From Deltaproteobacteria bacterium (lineage in GTDB: Bacteria > Myxococcota > UBA727 > VGSZ01): a stretch of DNA of 51,144 bases. Shown in pieces: positions 17,506-26,552 of the stretch. The stretch's first letter is position 1; every line of letters starts with the position of its first letter. The notes below the pieces were generated by a model that was given only the letters and a program-made list of their open reading frames with translations, was not told the origin of the DNA and did no database searches. Both the position numbers and the translations under genes were made by a program. Location of the stretch: contig JADZDP010000124.1 of the NCBI GenBank assembly GCA_020850995.1, positions 1 to 51,144 on the forward strand. The letters run 5' to 3'.

Positions 17506-19943
17506 GGTGCCTCCTCCAAGACGCGCAAGCTGCCCTTCACCACGGCGCTGCCACCGTCGGCCAACGCGCGCTCGAGGGCGCGCGCGTCGAGCGCGCCCGC
17601 AAGGAGCGCGCGATAGCCGCGCACCACGCGCGCCACTTCGTCGGCGCGCTCGCGCACCAGCTCGACGCGGAAGCGACGCACGCCCAGGTCGAGCGCGCGC
17701 CTGGCCAGCGCGGCCGCGCTCTGCGCGCGCGCGTGAAAGATCGTGTTGCGACAGCCCACGTCGGCCTCGACCGGCAGATCCAGGCCCACGCGATCGCGCA
17801 ACGACACCACGTGCTGCTCGCAGGGGCGCCCACAGCTGTTGTGGTCGTGACCCTCGGACAAGAGCGCGGCGAACAGGCAGTGCTCGGTGTGAAAGAGCGG
17901 CACGGGGTGGTGCAGCACCAGCTCGAGGCGCGCGGCGTGGCCCCCCTCGAGAAAGGCGAGCAACTGTCGTGCGTCGAGGTCGAAGCTGGGCACCAGCGCA
18001 TCGAGCCGCTCGAGCAAGAGCGCCGCCGTGAGGTGATTGGCGGCGTTGAGTGAGAAGTCGCCCACCAGCGCGGGCCGCTCACTGGCCGGCACGCTTTCGA
18101 GCTCGGCGAGCGCGCCCAGGCTGCGGACCAGCAGCGCGTCGGGCGCGAGGCCGCGCACGAAGCTCGTGATCTTCTCGTCGCCCGGCTTCTGCACGCGCGG
18201 CAGCGCCACGCCCACCAAGGGCGCGCCGCGCGCGCGCAGCTCGCGTACGGCAGCGCCGGTGCCCGTGAGCGCCAGCAGGTCGAGGTAGACGCCGTCGGCG
18301 CCGGCGTCGAGCGCGGCGTGCGCCTGTGCGAGCGATCGGCACAGCGCGAACAGGCGCGACGCGCGCGGCACCTCGACGGGCGGCGCGGGCGCGAGCAGCG
18401 CGGTCGCGGTGGCGTCGGTGGTGGGCCAACGCCGCGCGCCCGACGCGGCCAGCGCGTGAACGAGCGCGCGGCGCGCGCGCTTGAGCGACGAGGGTGGCAG
18501 CGCCAGCGCACCCTGCAGGTGCAGCGTGAGCGCGCCGAGCTCGTAGGGCGTGTCGCCCAGGCCGCCGAGCTTGTCGCGCACGAGCGCCTCGTCCATGGCG
18601 TGGGCGCGCGCGGCTTGCAGCGGCGCGTCGCTCTCGACCAGCGCAGAGAGCCCGCGCGCGCTCGTGGCCTCGATGCGGAGCGGCACGCCCGCGGCGCCGC
18701 GCACCACCACGTCGACGCGCTCCTTGCGCGGCGCGCGCTCGAGCTCAACGCGCAGGCGCTTGTCGAGCGCGGGATCGTCGTTCTTGAACACGCGGCGCCC
18801 CGCGGGCACCTGGTCGAGCGTCAGCTCGGGGCCAAGCCAGAGCCGCGCGTGCCCGTCCAGCTCCTCGACGTCCCACACGCGCCCGCCCCGCTCACCAAGG
18901 CCGGCGCGCCCACCCTCGATGAGCAGGCCGTCACCGCGGGCCACGGCGCGCTCGGCCCGCACCTCGAGCAGCTCGCGCCCGCGCGCGCGCAGCACCCGCG
19001 TCACGGTGCCCACCAAGAGGCCGCGGTGCTCGCAGCCGCGGCCCTCGACGAGGCGCTGGTGATCGACGCCATGCAAGAAGCCAGGGCCCGAGCCGCGTGA
19101 GAAGCTCTGCAAGGCGTCGGTGCGGCGGGCGTCGATGGTGGCGTCGTCGAGCGCGTCGACCGCGGCGCGATAGAGGCGTACGGCGGCGGCCACGTAGCTC
19201 GGCCCCTTGAGGCGCCCTTCGATCTTGAGCGAGCGAACGCCCAGGCGCGCCAACGCGGGCACCATCGCGCTGGCCTCGAGGTCTTGCGGCGAGAGCAGGT
19301 GCGCCACCTCGTGTAGCTCGCGCACCGCGCCGTCGACCACCAGCTCGTAGGGCAAGCGGCAGGCCTGCGCGCAAGCGCCGCGGTTGGCCGAGCGCCCGCC
19401 GATGGCTTCGCTCGTCAGGCACTGGCCCGAGTACGACACACACAAGGCGCCGTGCACGAACACCTCGAGCTCCACGCTCGTTGCCGCGCGGATGGCGGCG
19501 ATGTCGTGGAGCGAGAGCTCGCGCGCCACCACCACGCGCGACGCCCCCAGGCGCGCCGCCAGCGCCACGCTGGCAGGGTCGGTGCAGGTCATCTGCGTCG
19601 ACGCGTGCAGCGGCAGCGCGGGCGCGATGGCGCGCGCCAGGCGCAAGAGCCCCAGGTCTTGCACGATGAGCGCGTCGACGCCGGCCAGGGCGGCGGCGCG
19701 CACCACGCGCTCGACCTCGAGGAGCTCGTGGTCGAACACCAAGGTGTTGAGCGTGAGGTAGCCCTTGACGCCGGCCTGGTGGAGCAGGTCGAGCACGCGG
19801 GGCAGCGCGGCCAGGTCGAAATTGGTGGCGCGCGCGCGCGCGTTGAACCCCTGCACGCCAAAGTACACGGCGTCGGCCCCCGCGCGCACGGCGGCACGCA
19901 GGCAATCCTCGTCGCCGGCTGGAGCGAGCACCTCGGGGCGCAT
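17502..19943 (-). CDS. U32 family protein, RlhA-like (tRNA/rRNA hydroxylation family)
   Basis: 813 aa. N-terminal TIM-barrel-like U32 domain beginning MRPEVLAPAGDEDCLRAAV. The family signature is present as EVFVHGALC then YSGQC, with four Cys (C168, C175, C191, C195) placed as the Fe-S ligands of U32 enzymes. The long C-terminal part fits the DUF3656-containing branch (E. coli RlhA, which hydroxylates 23S rRNA C2501), but at 813 aa it is longer than the roughly 650 aa E. coli protein. The C-terminal section holds a second barrel-like segment with further Cys (HTEHCLFAALLSEGHDHNSC, CGRPCEQH). Members are often misnamed peptidases or collagenases. ATG 19943 was chosen since the protein family starts there. 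Its stop overlaps the DAHP synthase start. Confidence 0.88.
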   Translation of the reverse strand: MRPEVLAPAGDEDCLRAAVRAGADAVYFGVQGFNARARATNFDLAALPRVLDLLHQAGVKGYLTLNTLVFDHELLEVERVVRAAALAGVDALIVQDLGLLRLARAIAPALPLHASTQMTCTDPASVALAARLGASRVVVARELSLHDIAAIRAATSVELEVFVHGALCVSYSGQCLTSEAIGGRSANRGACAQACRLPYELVVDGAVRELHEVAHLLSPQDLEASAMVPALARLGVRSLKIEGRLKGPSYVAAAVRLYRAAVDALDDATIDARRTDALQSFSRGSGPGFLHGVDHQRLVEGRGCEHRGLLVGTVTRVLRARGRELLEVRAERAVARGDGLLIEGGRAGLGERGGRVWDVEELDGHARLWLGPELTLDQVPAGRRVFKNDDPALDKRLRVELERAPRKERVDVVVRGAAGVPLRIEATSARGLSALVESDAPLQAARAHAMDEALVRDKLGGLGDTPYELGALTLHLQGALALPPSSLKRARRALVHALAASGARRWPTTDATATALLAPAPPVEVPRASRLFALCRSLAQAHAALDAGADGVYLDLLALTGTGAAVRELRARGAPLVGVALPRVQKPGDEKITSFVRGLAPDALLVRSLGALAELESVPASERPALVGDFSLNAANHLTAALLLERLDALVPSFDLDARQLLAFLEGGHAARLELVLHHPVPLFHTEHCLFAALLSEGHDHNSCGRPCEQHVVSLRDRVGLDLPVEADVGCRNTIFHARAQSAAALARRALDLGVRRFRVELVRERADEVARVVRGYRALLAGALDARALERALADGGSAVVKGSLRVLEEAP

Positions 19944-20052
19944 GGCAGGTCTGTAGCAGACGGCGCGCGCCGATCCATGGGTTGCGGGCGCACGGCCCAT
20001 GCCCCGTTGACGCGCGCGGACGCCGGTCGAGGCTTGGCCCACGGGAGGGCGT

Positions 20053-20841
20053 GTGGAGCGAGCGGCGTCATTTGCGCAGTACGCGCGACATCCCGTGGGG
20101 CACTACCTCGCGGGCGCGCATTGGCTCACCTTCTGTCGCGCGCCGCGCTTCTGGGGCTTCGCGCTCTGGGGCCGCGTCGAGGCCGACGAGGTGCGCCCGC
20201 TGGTCGACGCGCTGGGCCTCGAGCTGCACGAGGGCGTGCCGCCGCACGTCTCGCTGGTCGATGCCACCAGGCTCACGGGCGCCGACGCCGCGGGCTTCGA
20301 GGTCTTGCAGCGCTACGTCGCCGAGCACCACCTCGCCTTGGCGCGCCAGGTCACGTCGCTGGCGCTGGTGCACCCCGCGGGCTTCGAGGGCGCGGTGGTG
20401 GCGGGCTTCTACAACGTGCTCGAGCGCCCCTACCCGGTCTCCTTGGTCACCGACGTCGACCTGGGCCTGGCGCGCTTGGGCGTGGTCGACGACGCGTTCG
20501 CGCCCGCGCTGGCCGCCGCCATCGCCGAGGTGGCGGGCAGCCCGCTCATCGGCGCGGTGCAGGCGGCGGTGCGCGACGCGCCGCGCGCCACGCTCGCCGA
20601 GGTCGCGCGCCAGCTCGGGCTCTCGTCGCGCACCTTGCAGCGGCGGCTCACCGACGAGGGCACCAGCTACACGACCCTGCAGGCCGCGGCGCGCTTGGCG
20701 CGCGCGCTCGAGCGCATCACCACCAGCGAGAGCTCGCTCACCAGCATCGCCCTCGACGTGGGCTACTCGTCGACGCAGCACATGAGCGCGGCGATCAAGC
20801 GCGCCACCGGCAAGACGCCGAGCGCGCTGCGCGCGGGGTGA
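20053..20841 (+). CDS. AraC-family transcriptional regulator
   Basis: 262 aa. Residues about 165-262 form the AraC-type DNA-binding domain with two helix-turn-helix units (LAEVARQLGLSSRTLQRRLT and LTSIALDVGYSSTQHMSAAI, ending TGKTPSALR). The N-terminal 160 residues are not an obvious cupin; they contain TFCRAPRFWGFALWG and are presumably a ligand or partner domain. GTG 20053 is preceded by GGGAGGG at a good distance (20043-20049). Divergent from the U32-DAHP synthase operon with a 109-bp gap, so that operon is a reasonable regulatory target. Its stop abuts the convergent ATPase gene stop with no gap. Confidence 0.9.
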   Translation: MERAASFAQYARHPVGHYLAGAHWLTFCRAPRFWGFALWGRVEADEVRPLVDALGLELHEGVPPHVSLVDATRLTGADAAGFEVLQRYVAEHHLALARQVTSLALVHPAGFEGAVVAGFYNVLERPYPVSLVTDVDLGLARLGVVDDAFAPALAAAIAEVAGSPLIGAVQAAVRDAPRATLAEVARQLGLSSRTLQRRLTDEGTSYTTLQAAARLARALERITTSESSLTSIALDVGYSSTQHMSAAIKRATGKTPSALRAG

Positions 20842-22296
20842 TCACGCGCGCCGCCGCGCGACGACGGGCCCGCCGCGCGCCGCACCGGCAGCGAGCCACG
20901 TGCGCACCGCGTCGTCGACGGGAACGACCTCGAACTGCGCCTGCCGACGCACCAGGCCGTTCCCCCAGCAGGTGGCGCACACGTCGCCGCCCGGCGCGCT
21001 GCGTGCGCCCTGGCAGGCGGGGCAGCGCTGTTGCACGAGCTCTTGCGCGAGCACGAGGGTGAGCACGTCGGCGAGCGAGCGCGCCGGCACGCCCGCCTCG
21101 AGGGCCAGGGCGACGGCGTCGGCAGCGCTCTGGGCCGCTACCGTGGCCGTGATCATGGGGCCCCCGCGCGCCAGGCGGATCAGCTCTACCAGCGCCGAGG
21201 GCGGCGCGTCGTCGACGAAGATGAGCTCGCTGTCGACGTTGGCCAACATGGCTGCGTGATGCGCGTGTCGGGCGCCCTCATCGCGCACGCCGATCTGCAT
21301 CTGGTTCACGCCGGCGAGCGGCTGCTCGCTCAGGCGCTCCACCATGCCGACGGACACCGAGCGCGCGGCCACCGTGCGCGCCAGCGTCCGCAGCGTGGTG
21401 GAACGACCGCCGCCCACGGGCGAGGCCAGCAACACCAGGCCCTGGCGCTCCTGATACGCGCGCTCGACGATGCCGAGCGCGTCGTTGGGCAAGTAGAGGC
21501 CGGCGAGGGACGGCGGCTCGAGCTTGGGATCGATCACCCGCACCACGCCCACGTCGCCGAAGGCGGCCGGCACGAACGCGACGCGGAAGTACACCGCCTT
21601 GCCGCCGCCGATGAGCAGCGCGACGCGACCGACCGCGTCCTTCGGCCCCATGCTCGCCATGGTGCGCAGCCGCGCCGTGATCGCCTCCTTCAGTCGTCGC
21701 GGCGGCTTCATCACCTCGTGGAGCACGCCGTCGACGCGGTAGCGAACGCGGTAGTCCTTCTCGTAGGGCTCCAGGTGGATATCGGAGGCGCGCTTCTTCA
21801 CCGCGTCCACCAGGATCAGATTCACCAGCTTGACGATGGGGCTCTCGTCGTCGGCGCGCGTCACATCGACAACGGAGAGCTGCGGGTCACGCACGTCGCC
21901 GAGCTCCTCGAGCTGCTCGAAGTCGGCGATGTCGTCGAGCACATGCGATATGAGGTCGGGGTAATGGCGATCGAGGGCCGCTGTGATGGTGGCGCGCGTC
22001 GCCGCCACCGGCGACACCTCGCGGCCCGAGCTGGCGCGCAGCTCGTCGAGGGCGCGCTGATCGGTGGGGTCCTCCATGGCCACCACCAAGGTGGTTGCCG
22101 ACGACGAGAGCGGCACGGCGCCAGCGCCGCGCGCGACCTCGGCGGGCACCAACGCCAGGGTGCCCGCGTCGGGCTCGATGGCGCTCGGCGTCGGCAGCTC
22201 GGAGGGGATGGCGGCAGAGCTGACCTGATCGACGCCGTCGCTGGCGCGGGCCTTGCTGCTGCCGAGGACCGCGCGCACGCGATCGAACATACCCAT
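20842..22296 (-). CDS. Degenerate GspE/PilB-type secretion ATPase homologue
   Basis: 484 aa. N-terminal MshEN-like region (about 30-110), then the GspE/PilB N-domain with the well-conserved SDIHLEPYEKDYRVRYRVDG, then the motor domain. The catalytic motifs are altered. Walker A is SPVGGGRSTT (Lys to Arg) instead of GPTGSGKSTT. The Asp box EDP is VERLSE. The Walker B region GEIRD is VDDAPP. The His box STLHTN is ATVAAQ. The C-terminal zinc motif is retained (CPAC and CATC). Thus it keeps the fold but probably not normal ATP hydrolysis. ATG 22296 (MGMFDRV) fits the family start; no good ribosome binding site is visible. No other type II or IV pilus gene is in the window. Likely a pseudo-enzyme or c-di-GMP-binding regulator derived from PilB/GspE. 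Confidence 0.85.
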   Translation of the reverse strand: MGMFDRVRAVLGSSKARASDGVDQVSSAAIPSELPTPSAIEPDAGTLALVPAEVARGAGAVPLSSSATTLVVAMEDPTDQRALDELRASSGREVSPVAATRATITAALDRHYPDLISHVLDDIADFEQLEELGDVRDPQLSVVDVTRADDESPIVKLVNLILVDAVKKRASDIHLEPYEKDYRVRYRVDGVLHEVMKPPRRLKEAITARLRTMASMGPKDAVGRVALLIGGGKAVYFRVAFVPAAFGDVGVVRVIDPKLEPPSLAGLYLPNDALGIVERAYQERQGLVLLASPVGGGRSTTLRTLARTVAARSVSVGMVERLSEQPLAGVNQMQIGVRDEGARHAHHAAMLANVDSELIFVDDAPPSALVELIRLARGGPMITATVAAQSAADAVALALEAGVPARSLADVLTLVLAQELVQQRCPACQGARSAPGGDVCATCWGNGLVRRQAQFEVVPVDDAVRTWLAAGAARGGPVVARRRA

Positions 22297-22451
22297 GGGA
22301 TCACGGTAGCCCCCGGCGCCCGCTGGTGGCGAGCGAGCGGGAACGAGCGTCTCCGATCGATGCTGTTCTTGGGGCGATCGTCGATGGTGGTGCTCGTCGC
22401 GCACGGCCAACGGCTCTGTCGCGCCAGCGAGCGATGCAGTAGCCAGCGCCA

Positions 22452-25109
22452 ATGCACGCCCTCACCCTCCTCGCCGCCGCCGCGCTCTCGCTCCCCACCG
22501 CCGCCGCCATCACCCCGAAGGTCGAGCCTGCGCCCATCGACGAGCCCGCGCCCGCGCTGCGCCTGCCGAGCGAGGTGCGGCCGCTGTCGGGCAACCTGGC
22601 CTTCGACATCGATCCCGCCGCCAAGGAGCTCAGCGGTCGCGCCGTTTGGCGCGTGCGCTTGCCGCGCGCGCAGCGCACCATCTGGTTGCACGGCCGCGGG
22701 CTCCTCGAGGTCAAGGCGTCGGTGGGCGGCCAACCCGGCACGTGGAGCCAGGTGGACGACGACGGCCTCGCCAACATCCGCCTCGCGAGCCCCGCCGGGC
22801 CCGGCGACGTCGACCTGGTCCTGTCGTGGCGCGCGCCGCTCAAGGACGACCTCGAGGGCGCCTACAAGGTGGAGTTCGAGGGCGCGCCCTACGTGTTCAC
22901 GCAGTTCGAGGCCATCGATGCGCGCGAGTCGATGCCCTGCTTCGACGAGCCCGGCTTCAAGGCGCCGCTCACCCTGAGCATCACCACACCCGAGCCGAAC
23001 CTCGCGGTGGCCAACGCGCCGCTCTCGCGCCGCACGCCCACCACGGGCGGCGCCACCTTCGAATTCAAGAGCACGCAGCCCTTGCCCATCTACCTGTTGG
23101 CCTTCGCCGTCGGCCCTCTCGACGTCGTCGATGGCCCGGTCTTGCCGGGGAACGCCTTGCGCGAGCGCCCGCTGCCGCTGCGGGGCGTGGCGCCGCGCGG
23201 CCACGGCGCCAAGCTGGCAACGTCGCTGGCGCTGTCGGCGCGCGTCATCGCGTGGCTCGAGCAGTGGTTCGGCACTGCGTACCCCTACGACAAGCTCGAC
23301 ATCGTGGCCGTGCCCGACTTCGCCGCCGGCGCCATGGAGAACGCGGGCCTGGTCACCTTCAGAGACAGCCTGCTCTACGTCGACAGCAACTCCCCCATCG
23401 GCTTGCAGAAGGGCAACGCCTACGTCATCGCGCACGAATTCGCGCACCAGTGGTTCGGCAACCTGGTGACCATGGCGTGGTGGGACGACGTGTGGCTCAA
23501 CGAGGCCTTCGCGTCGTGGATGGAGAACCTGGCCGTGCACGCCGTGCGCCCCGACTTCAACGCCATCACCGAGGCGCGCGCCGGCACCGACTGGGTGAGC
23601 GGCGAGGACAGCCTGGTGAGCGCGCGTCAGATCCGCCAGCCCGTGCTCGAGAAGGGCGACATCCTGAACGCCTTCGACGGCATCACCTACACCAAGGGCG
23701 CCGCGGTCATCGGCATGTTCGAGCACTACCTCGGCGCCACCACCTTCCAGCAGGGCGTGCGCGCGTACCTGAGCGAGCACCGCTTCGGCAACGCCACGGC
23801 CGCGCACCTGTTGAGCGCGCTCTCGCGCAACGCCAAGCGCGACGTGGCTACGGCCTTTGCCACCTTCCTCGACCAGCCGGGCATCCCCTACGTGGAGGCC
23901 ACGCTCGACTGCCGCACCGCCCCGGCGCTCGATGTGAAGATCACGCGCTTCTTGCCCGTGGGCAGCACGGGCGATCGCGCCAAGCGCTGGGGTCTGCCGG
24001 TCTGTGCGCGCGCCCTCGGTAGCGACGGCGCGTGGCACGAGAGCTGCGCGCTCGTCGACGGCAGCGAGGGGCGCGTGCCGCTCTCGGGCGCCCGCTGTCC
24101 GAAGGCCGTGCACCCGAACGCCGACGGCATCGGCTACTACCGCTGGGCGCTACCGGCGGACCAGCTCAAGGCGCTGGTGGCTCAGCAGAAGGCGCTCTCG
24201 CCCGGCGAGCGCATCTCGCTCAAGAACGCGCTGCGCGCCGGCTTCGCCGCGGGCAGCGTGCCCTTCGCCGACACCCTCGCCGCCGCCGCGCCGCTGGCGC
24301 GCGACGAGGAGCCGAGCGTTGCCGACGCGCCCGCCGACATCTTGTGGTTCGCGCACGATCAGCTGGTAGACGCGAAGGCGCGCGCCAAGGTGCGTGCGCG
24401 CGTGGCCTCGCTCTATCGCCCGGTGCTCGACGCGGTGGGGGCCATGCCCAAGGAGGGCGAGGACCCGCGCGTGCGCGAGCGGCGCACCCTGGCGTGGGGG
24501 CAGCTCGCCGCCGCCGAGGACCCGCGGGCGCTGGCCGAGCTCGCCAAGCTCGGGCGCGCCGCGCTGGGCCTCGATGGCGCCGCCACCGAGATCCCGGCGG
24601 ACCTCAAGGGCCTGGCCATCGCGGCCGCGGTCAAGGTGGGCGGCGCGCCGGTGTTCGACACGCTGGTGGAGCGCCTCGGCAAAGAGAGCGACAGCACCAT
24701 GCGCCGCTACCTCCTGGGCGCCCTCGGCGGCGTCGACGACGAGGCGCTGGCGGCGCGCGCGCGCGCGCTGTCCCTCGATGCGCGCCTCAAGGTCAACGAG
24801 GTGCTCTCGCCCCTGTGGTCCCAAGGCAGCGACGTGCGCACGCGCGACGCCACCTGGACGTGGACCAAAGAGCACCTCGACGCGCTCTCGGCGCGCCTGC
24901 CCGAGACCTTCGGCCGCGACAACCTGCCCTACCTCGCGTCGGGCTTCTGCAGCGAGGAGCGCGCGGCCGAGGTGAGTGCCTTCTTCGCGCCGCGTGTGCC
25001 CACGGTGCCGGGCATGGAGCGATCCTTGGCCCAGGCTGTCGAAGGAATCCGCCTGTGCGCGGCCAAGGCCACTGTGCACCGCGAGTCTGCGCGCAAGGTG
25101 TTCCCTTGA
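22452..25109 (+). CDS. M1 family zinc aminopeptidase, exported
   Basis: 885 aa with signal peptide MHALTLLAAAALSLPTAAA. N-terminal beta domain (about 45-225), then the thermolysin-like catalytic domain with GAMEN at 293-297, HEFAHQWFGN (zinc ligands H328 and H332, base E329) and E351 in WLNEAFASW, then beta and helical C-terminal domains (ERAP/ERAP1_C-like, about 500-880). All active-site residues are intact. It removes N-terminal amino acids from peptides, here in the periplasm or outside. Divergent from the ATPase-like gene with 155 bp between; its stop is 21 bp from the convergent CreD-like gene. Length is typical for the family. Confidence 0.95.
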   Translation: MHALTLLAAAALSLPTAAAITPKVEPAPIDEPAPALRLPSEVRPLSGNLAFDIDPAAKELSGRAVWRVRLPRAQRTIWLHGRGLLEVKASVGGQPGTWSQVDDDGLANIRLASPAGPGDVDLVLSWRAPLKDDLEGAYKVEFEGAPYVFTQFEAIDARESMPCFDEPGFKAPLTLSITTPEPNLAVANAPLSRRTPTTGGATFEFKSTQPLPIYLLAFAVGPLDVVDGPVLPGNALRERPLPLRGVAPRGHGAKLATSLALSARVIAWLEQWFGTAYPYDKLDIVAVPDFAAGAMENAGLVTFRDSLLYVDSNSPIGLQKGNAYVIAHEFAHQWFGNLVTMAWWDDVWLNEAFASWMENLAVHAVRPDFNAITEARAGTDWVSGEDSLVSARQIRQPVLEKGDILNAFDGITYTKGAAVIGMFEHYLGATTFQQGVRAYLSEHRFGNATAAHLLSALSRNAKRDVATAFATFLDQPGIPYVEATLDCRTAPALDVKITRFLPVGSTGDRAKRWGLPVCARALGSDGAWHESCALVDGSEGRVPLSGARCPKAVHPNADGIGYYRWALPADQLKALVAQQKALSPGERISLKNALRAGFAAGSVPFADTLAAAAPLARDEEPSVADAPADILWFAHDQLVDAKARAKVRARVASLYRPVLDAVGAMPKEGEDPRVRERRTLAWGQLAAAEDPRALAELAKLGRAALGLDGAATEIPADLKGLAIAAAVKVGGAPVFDTLVERLGKESDSTMRRYLLGALGGVDDEALAARARALSLDARLKVNEVLSPLWSQGSDVRTRDATWTWTKEHLDALSARLPETFGRDNLPYLASGFCSEERAAEVSAFFAPRVPTVPGMERSLAQAVEGIRLCAAKATVHRESARKVFP

Positions 25110-25130
25110 GGCTCGCGTCCGTCGCGCCCG

Positions 25131-26417
25131 TCAACGATCGCCGCGCGGCAGCGCCACCGGCAGCCCCGAGGTGCCCGGCGCGGGCGCGTCGCTCGAGAAC
25201 ACCTCGCTCCACTTCACCCGCGCCGTGAGCTGCATGAGCACGAAGAGCGTGGCGGTGGCGCCCACGGCCACCGACAGGCCCGTCTGGCCCTCGACGAAGA
25301 AGGCGCAGGAGAAGAGCACCAGGAAGATCAGCTGCGCCGCCGCCGCCTGCAGCCACGCGGCGCGCTGGCCCATGACGATGCGCAGGTAGCTCACCAACAG
25401 ACCCACGCTCACCACTGCGGCGATGCCGAAGGCGGCGAAGATGTCGACCACGTCGACCAAGTAGGCGAGCAAGAGGTGGAAGGCGAAGAAGGCGGCGGCC
25501 AAGAAGAAGTAGTTCATGGGGTGCAGGCTGCGGTTCTTCACCACGCCGATGATGACCATGACCGTGAAGAAGAAGAGCAGACTCACGGGCGCGAAGAAGG
25601 AGATGCGCGCCGCCACCGGGCCGGGGTTGAGGCGGCTCGGCAGCTCCACGGCGATGTGCTGGCCGGTGACGAGGTTGTCGAAGGCCCAGGTGAGCGTGTT
25701 GCCCGCGCGCGTCGAGGGCGACATCGAGCCGTTCGGGAAGTCGATGTCGGCGACGTTGGTGGCCAAGGTGAGCGAGAAGTCGCGCACCTGCGAGACGCCG
25801 TCGCCGAACCAGTAGCTCCAGGTGCCGATACCGCGCGAGCGATAGGCCACGTCGACGTCGACGTGCTGGCCGGGGGCGAGCTCCACGCGCAAGAGCGCGC
25901 CGCGCGAGAGGTCGGTGACCGGCGGCGCCTCCTTGCCGTCCACGCGGAACATGAAGCCGTCGTACACGCCCTGCGCCGAGGGGAAGGCGAAGGCGATCTC
26001 GGCGTCGCCGCGCTCGGCGCTGTCGTTGACGAAGCGGTAGTGGCCCTCGAAGCCCACGCCGTAGGTGGGGAACCACAACAGGCCCTTCCGCCGATGCTGG
26101 AGGTCGAGGGCGGCGCGCACCTCGCTCTGCGTCAGCGCGATGGGCCGGCGCTCGCGCTCGCGCCGCACCAGCTCGTTGTGCGTCCCCACCTGCTTGCCAT
26201 CCTTGTAGTGAGGAATGGCCCGCTCGACGTCGTGCGTCACCATGGCTGCCACGGGGGCCCGCTGCAGGTGCTCGCCGCCCCACAATTGCTCCACCTCGGC
26301 GCGCAAGCTGCCGTCGGCCTCGCCGCTCCTGGCGGTGACGGTGGAGCCGAGCACCATCCACGCGATGGCGGTGCAAAAGAAGATGAAGCCGATGGCGATG
26401 AGGCGGAGGGTGGTCAC
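25131..26417 (-). CDS. CreD-like inner membrane protein
   Basis: 428 aa. An N-terminal transmembrane helix (LIAIGFIFFCTAIAWMVLG) precedes a periplasmic domain of about 250 aa with beta-rich sequence. The C-terminal third has five or six transmembrane helices (ISFFAPVSLLFFFTVMVIIG, KNRSLHPMNYFFLAAAFFAF, IAAVVSVGLLVSYLRIVMG and others). KNRSLHPMNYFFLAAAFFAFHLL recalls the conserved LHPxxY core of CreD family proteins. GTG 26417 was chosen for its ribosome binding site (AGGAG, 7 bases upstream). In E. coli, creD is the target gene of the CreBC two-component system. Here a hybrid histidine kinase gene lies directly upstream in the same direction, which echoes that pairing. Confidence 0.72.
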   Translation of the reverse strand: MTTLRLIAIGFIFFCTAIAWMVLGSTVTARSGEADGSLRAEVEQLWGGEHLQRAPVAAMVTHDVERAIPHYKDGKQVGTHNELVRRERERRPIALTQSEVRAALDLQHRRKGLLWFPTYGVGFEGHYRFVNDSAERGDAEIAFAFPSAQGVYDGFMFRVDGKEAPPVTDLSRGALLRVELAPGQHVDVDVAYRSRGIGTWSYWFGDGVSQVRDFSLTLATNVADIDFPNGSMSPSTRAGNTLTWAFDNLVTGQHIAVELPSRLNPGPVAARISFFAPVSLLFFFTVMVIIGVVKNRSLHPMNYFFLAAAFFAFHLLLAYLVDVVDIFAAFGIAAVVSVGLLVSYLRIVMGQRAAWLQAAAAQLIFLVLFSCAFFVEGQTGLSVAVGATATLFVLMQLTARVKWSEVFSSDAPAPGTSGLPVALPRGDR

Positions 26418-26490
26418 GGCGGCGCTCCTGGTCCACCGCGCAGAAGCAAGGCCCGCGCCCAAGGTCGAGATCGCGCACACCCGCCCTCGC

Positions 26491-26506
26491 CGGACATCGC
26501 TGTCCG
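26491..26506. terminator. Small hairpin between histidine kinase and CreD-like genes
   Basis: CGGACA TCGC TGTCCG is a perfect 6-bp stem with a 4-base loop, 47 bp past the histidine kinase stop (minus strand) and 74 bp before the CreD-like start. No T-run follows on either strand, so it may be a weak terminator or a regulatory fold rather than a classic terminator. Confidence 0.35.
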
Positions 26507-26508
26507 CT

Positions 26509-26551
26509 CCTGTGGCCAGCGGGACGCACCCGCCTGTGGCGACAGGGACGC
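26509..26551. repeat. Two imperfect 19-bp direct repeats
   Basis: CCTGTGGCCAGCGGGACGC (26509-26527) and CCTGTGGCGACAGGGACGC (26533-26551) differ at 3 of 19 positions and are spaced 24 bp start to start, immediately after the histidine kinase stop codon on its strand. They could be a tandem binding site or a short duplication. Confidence 0.55.
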
Positions 26552-26552
26552 G

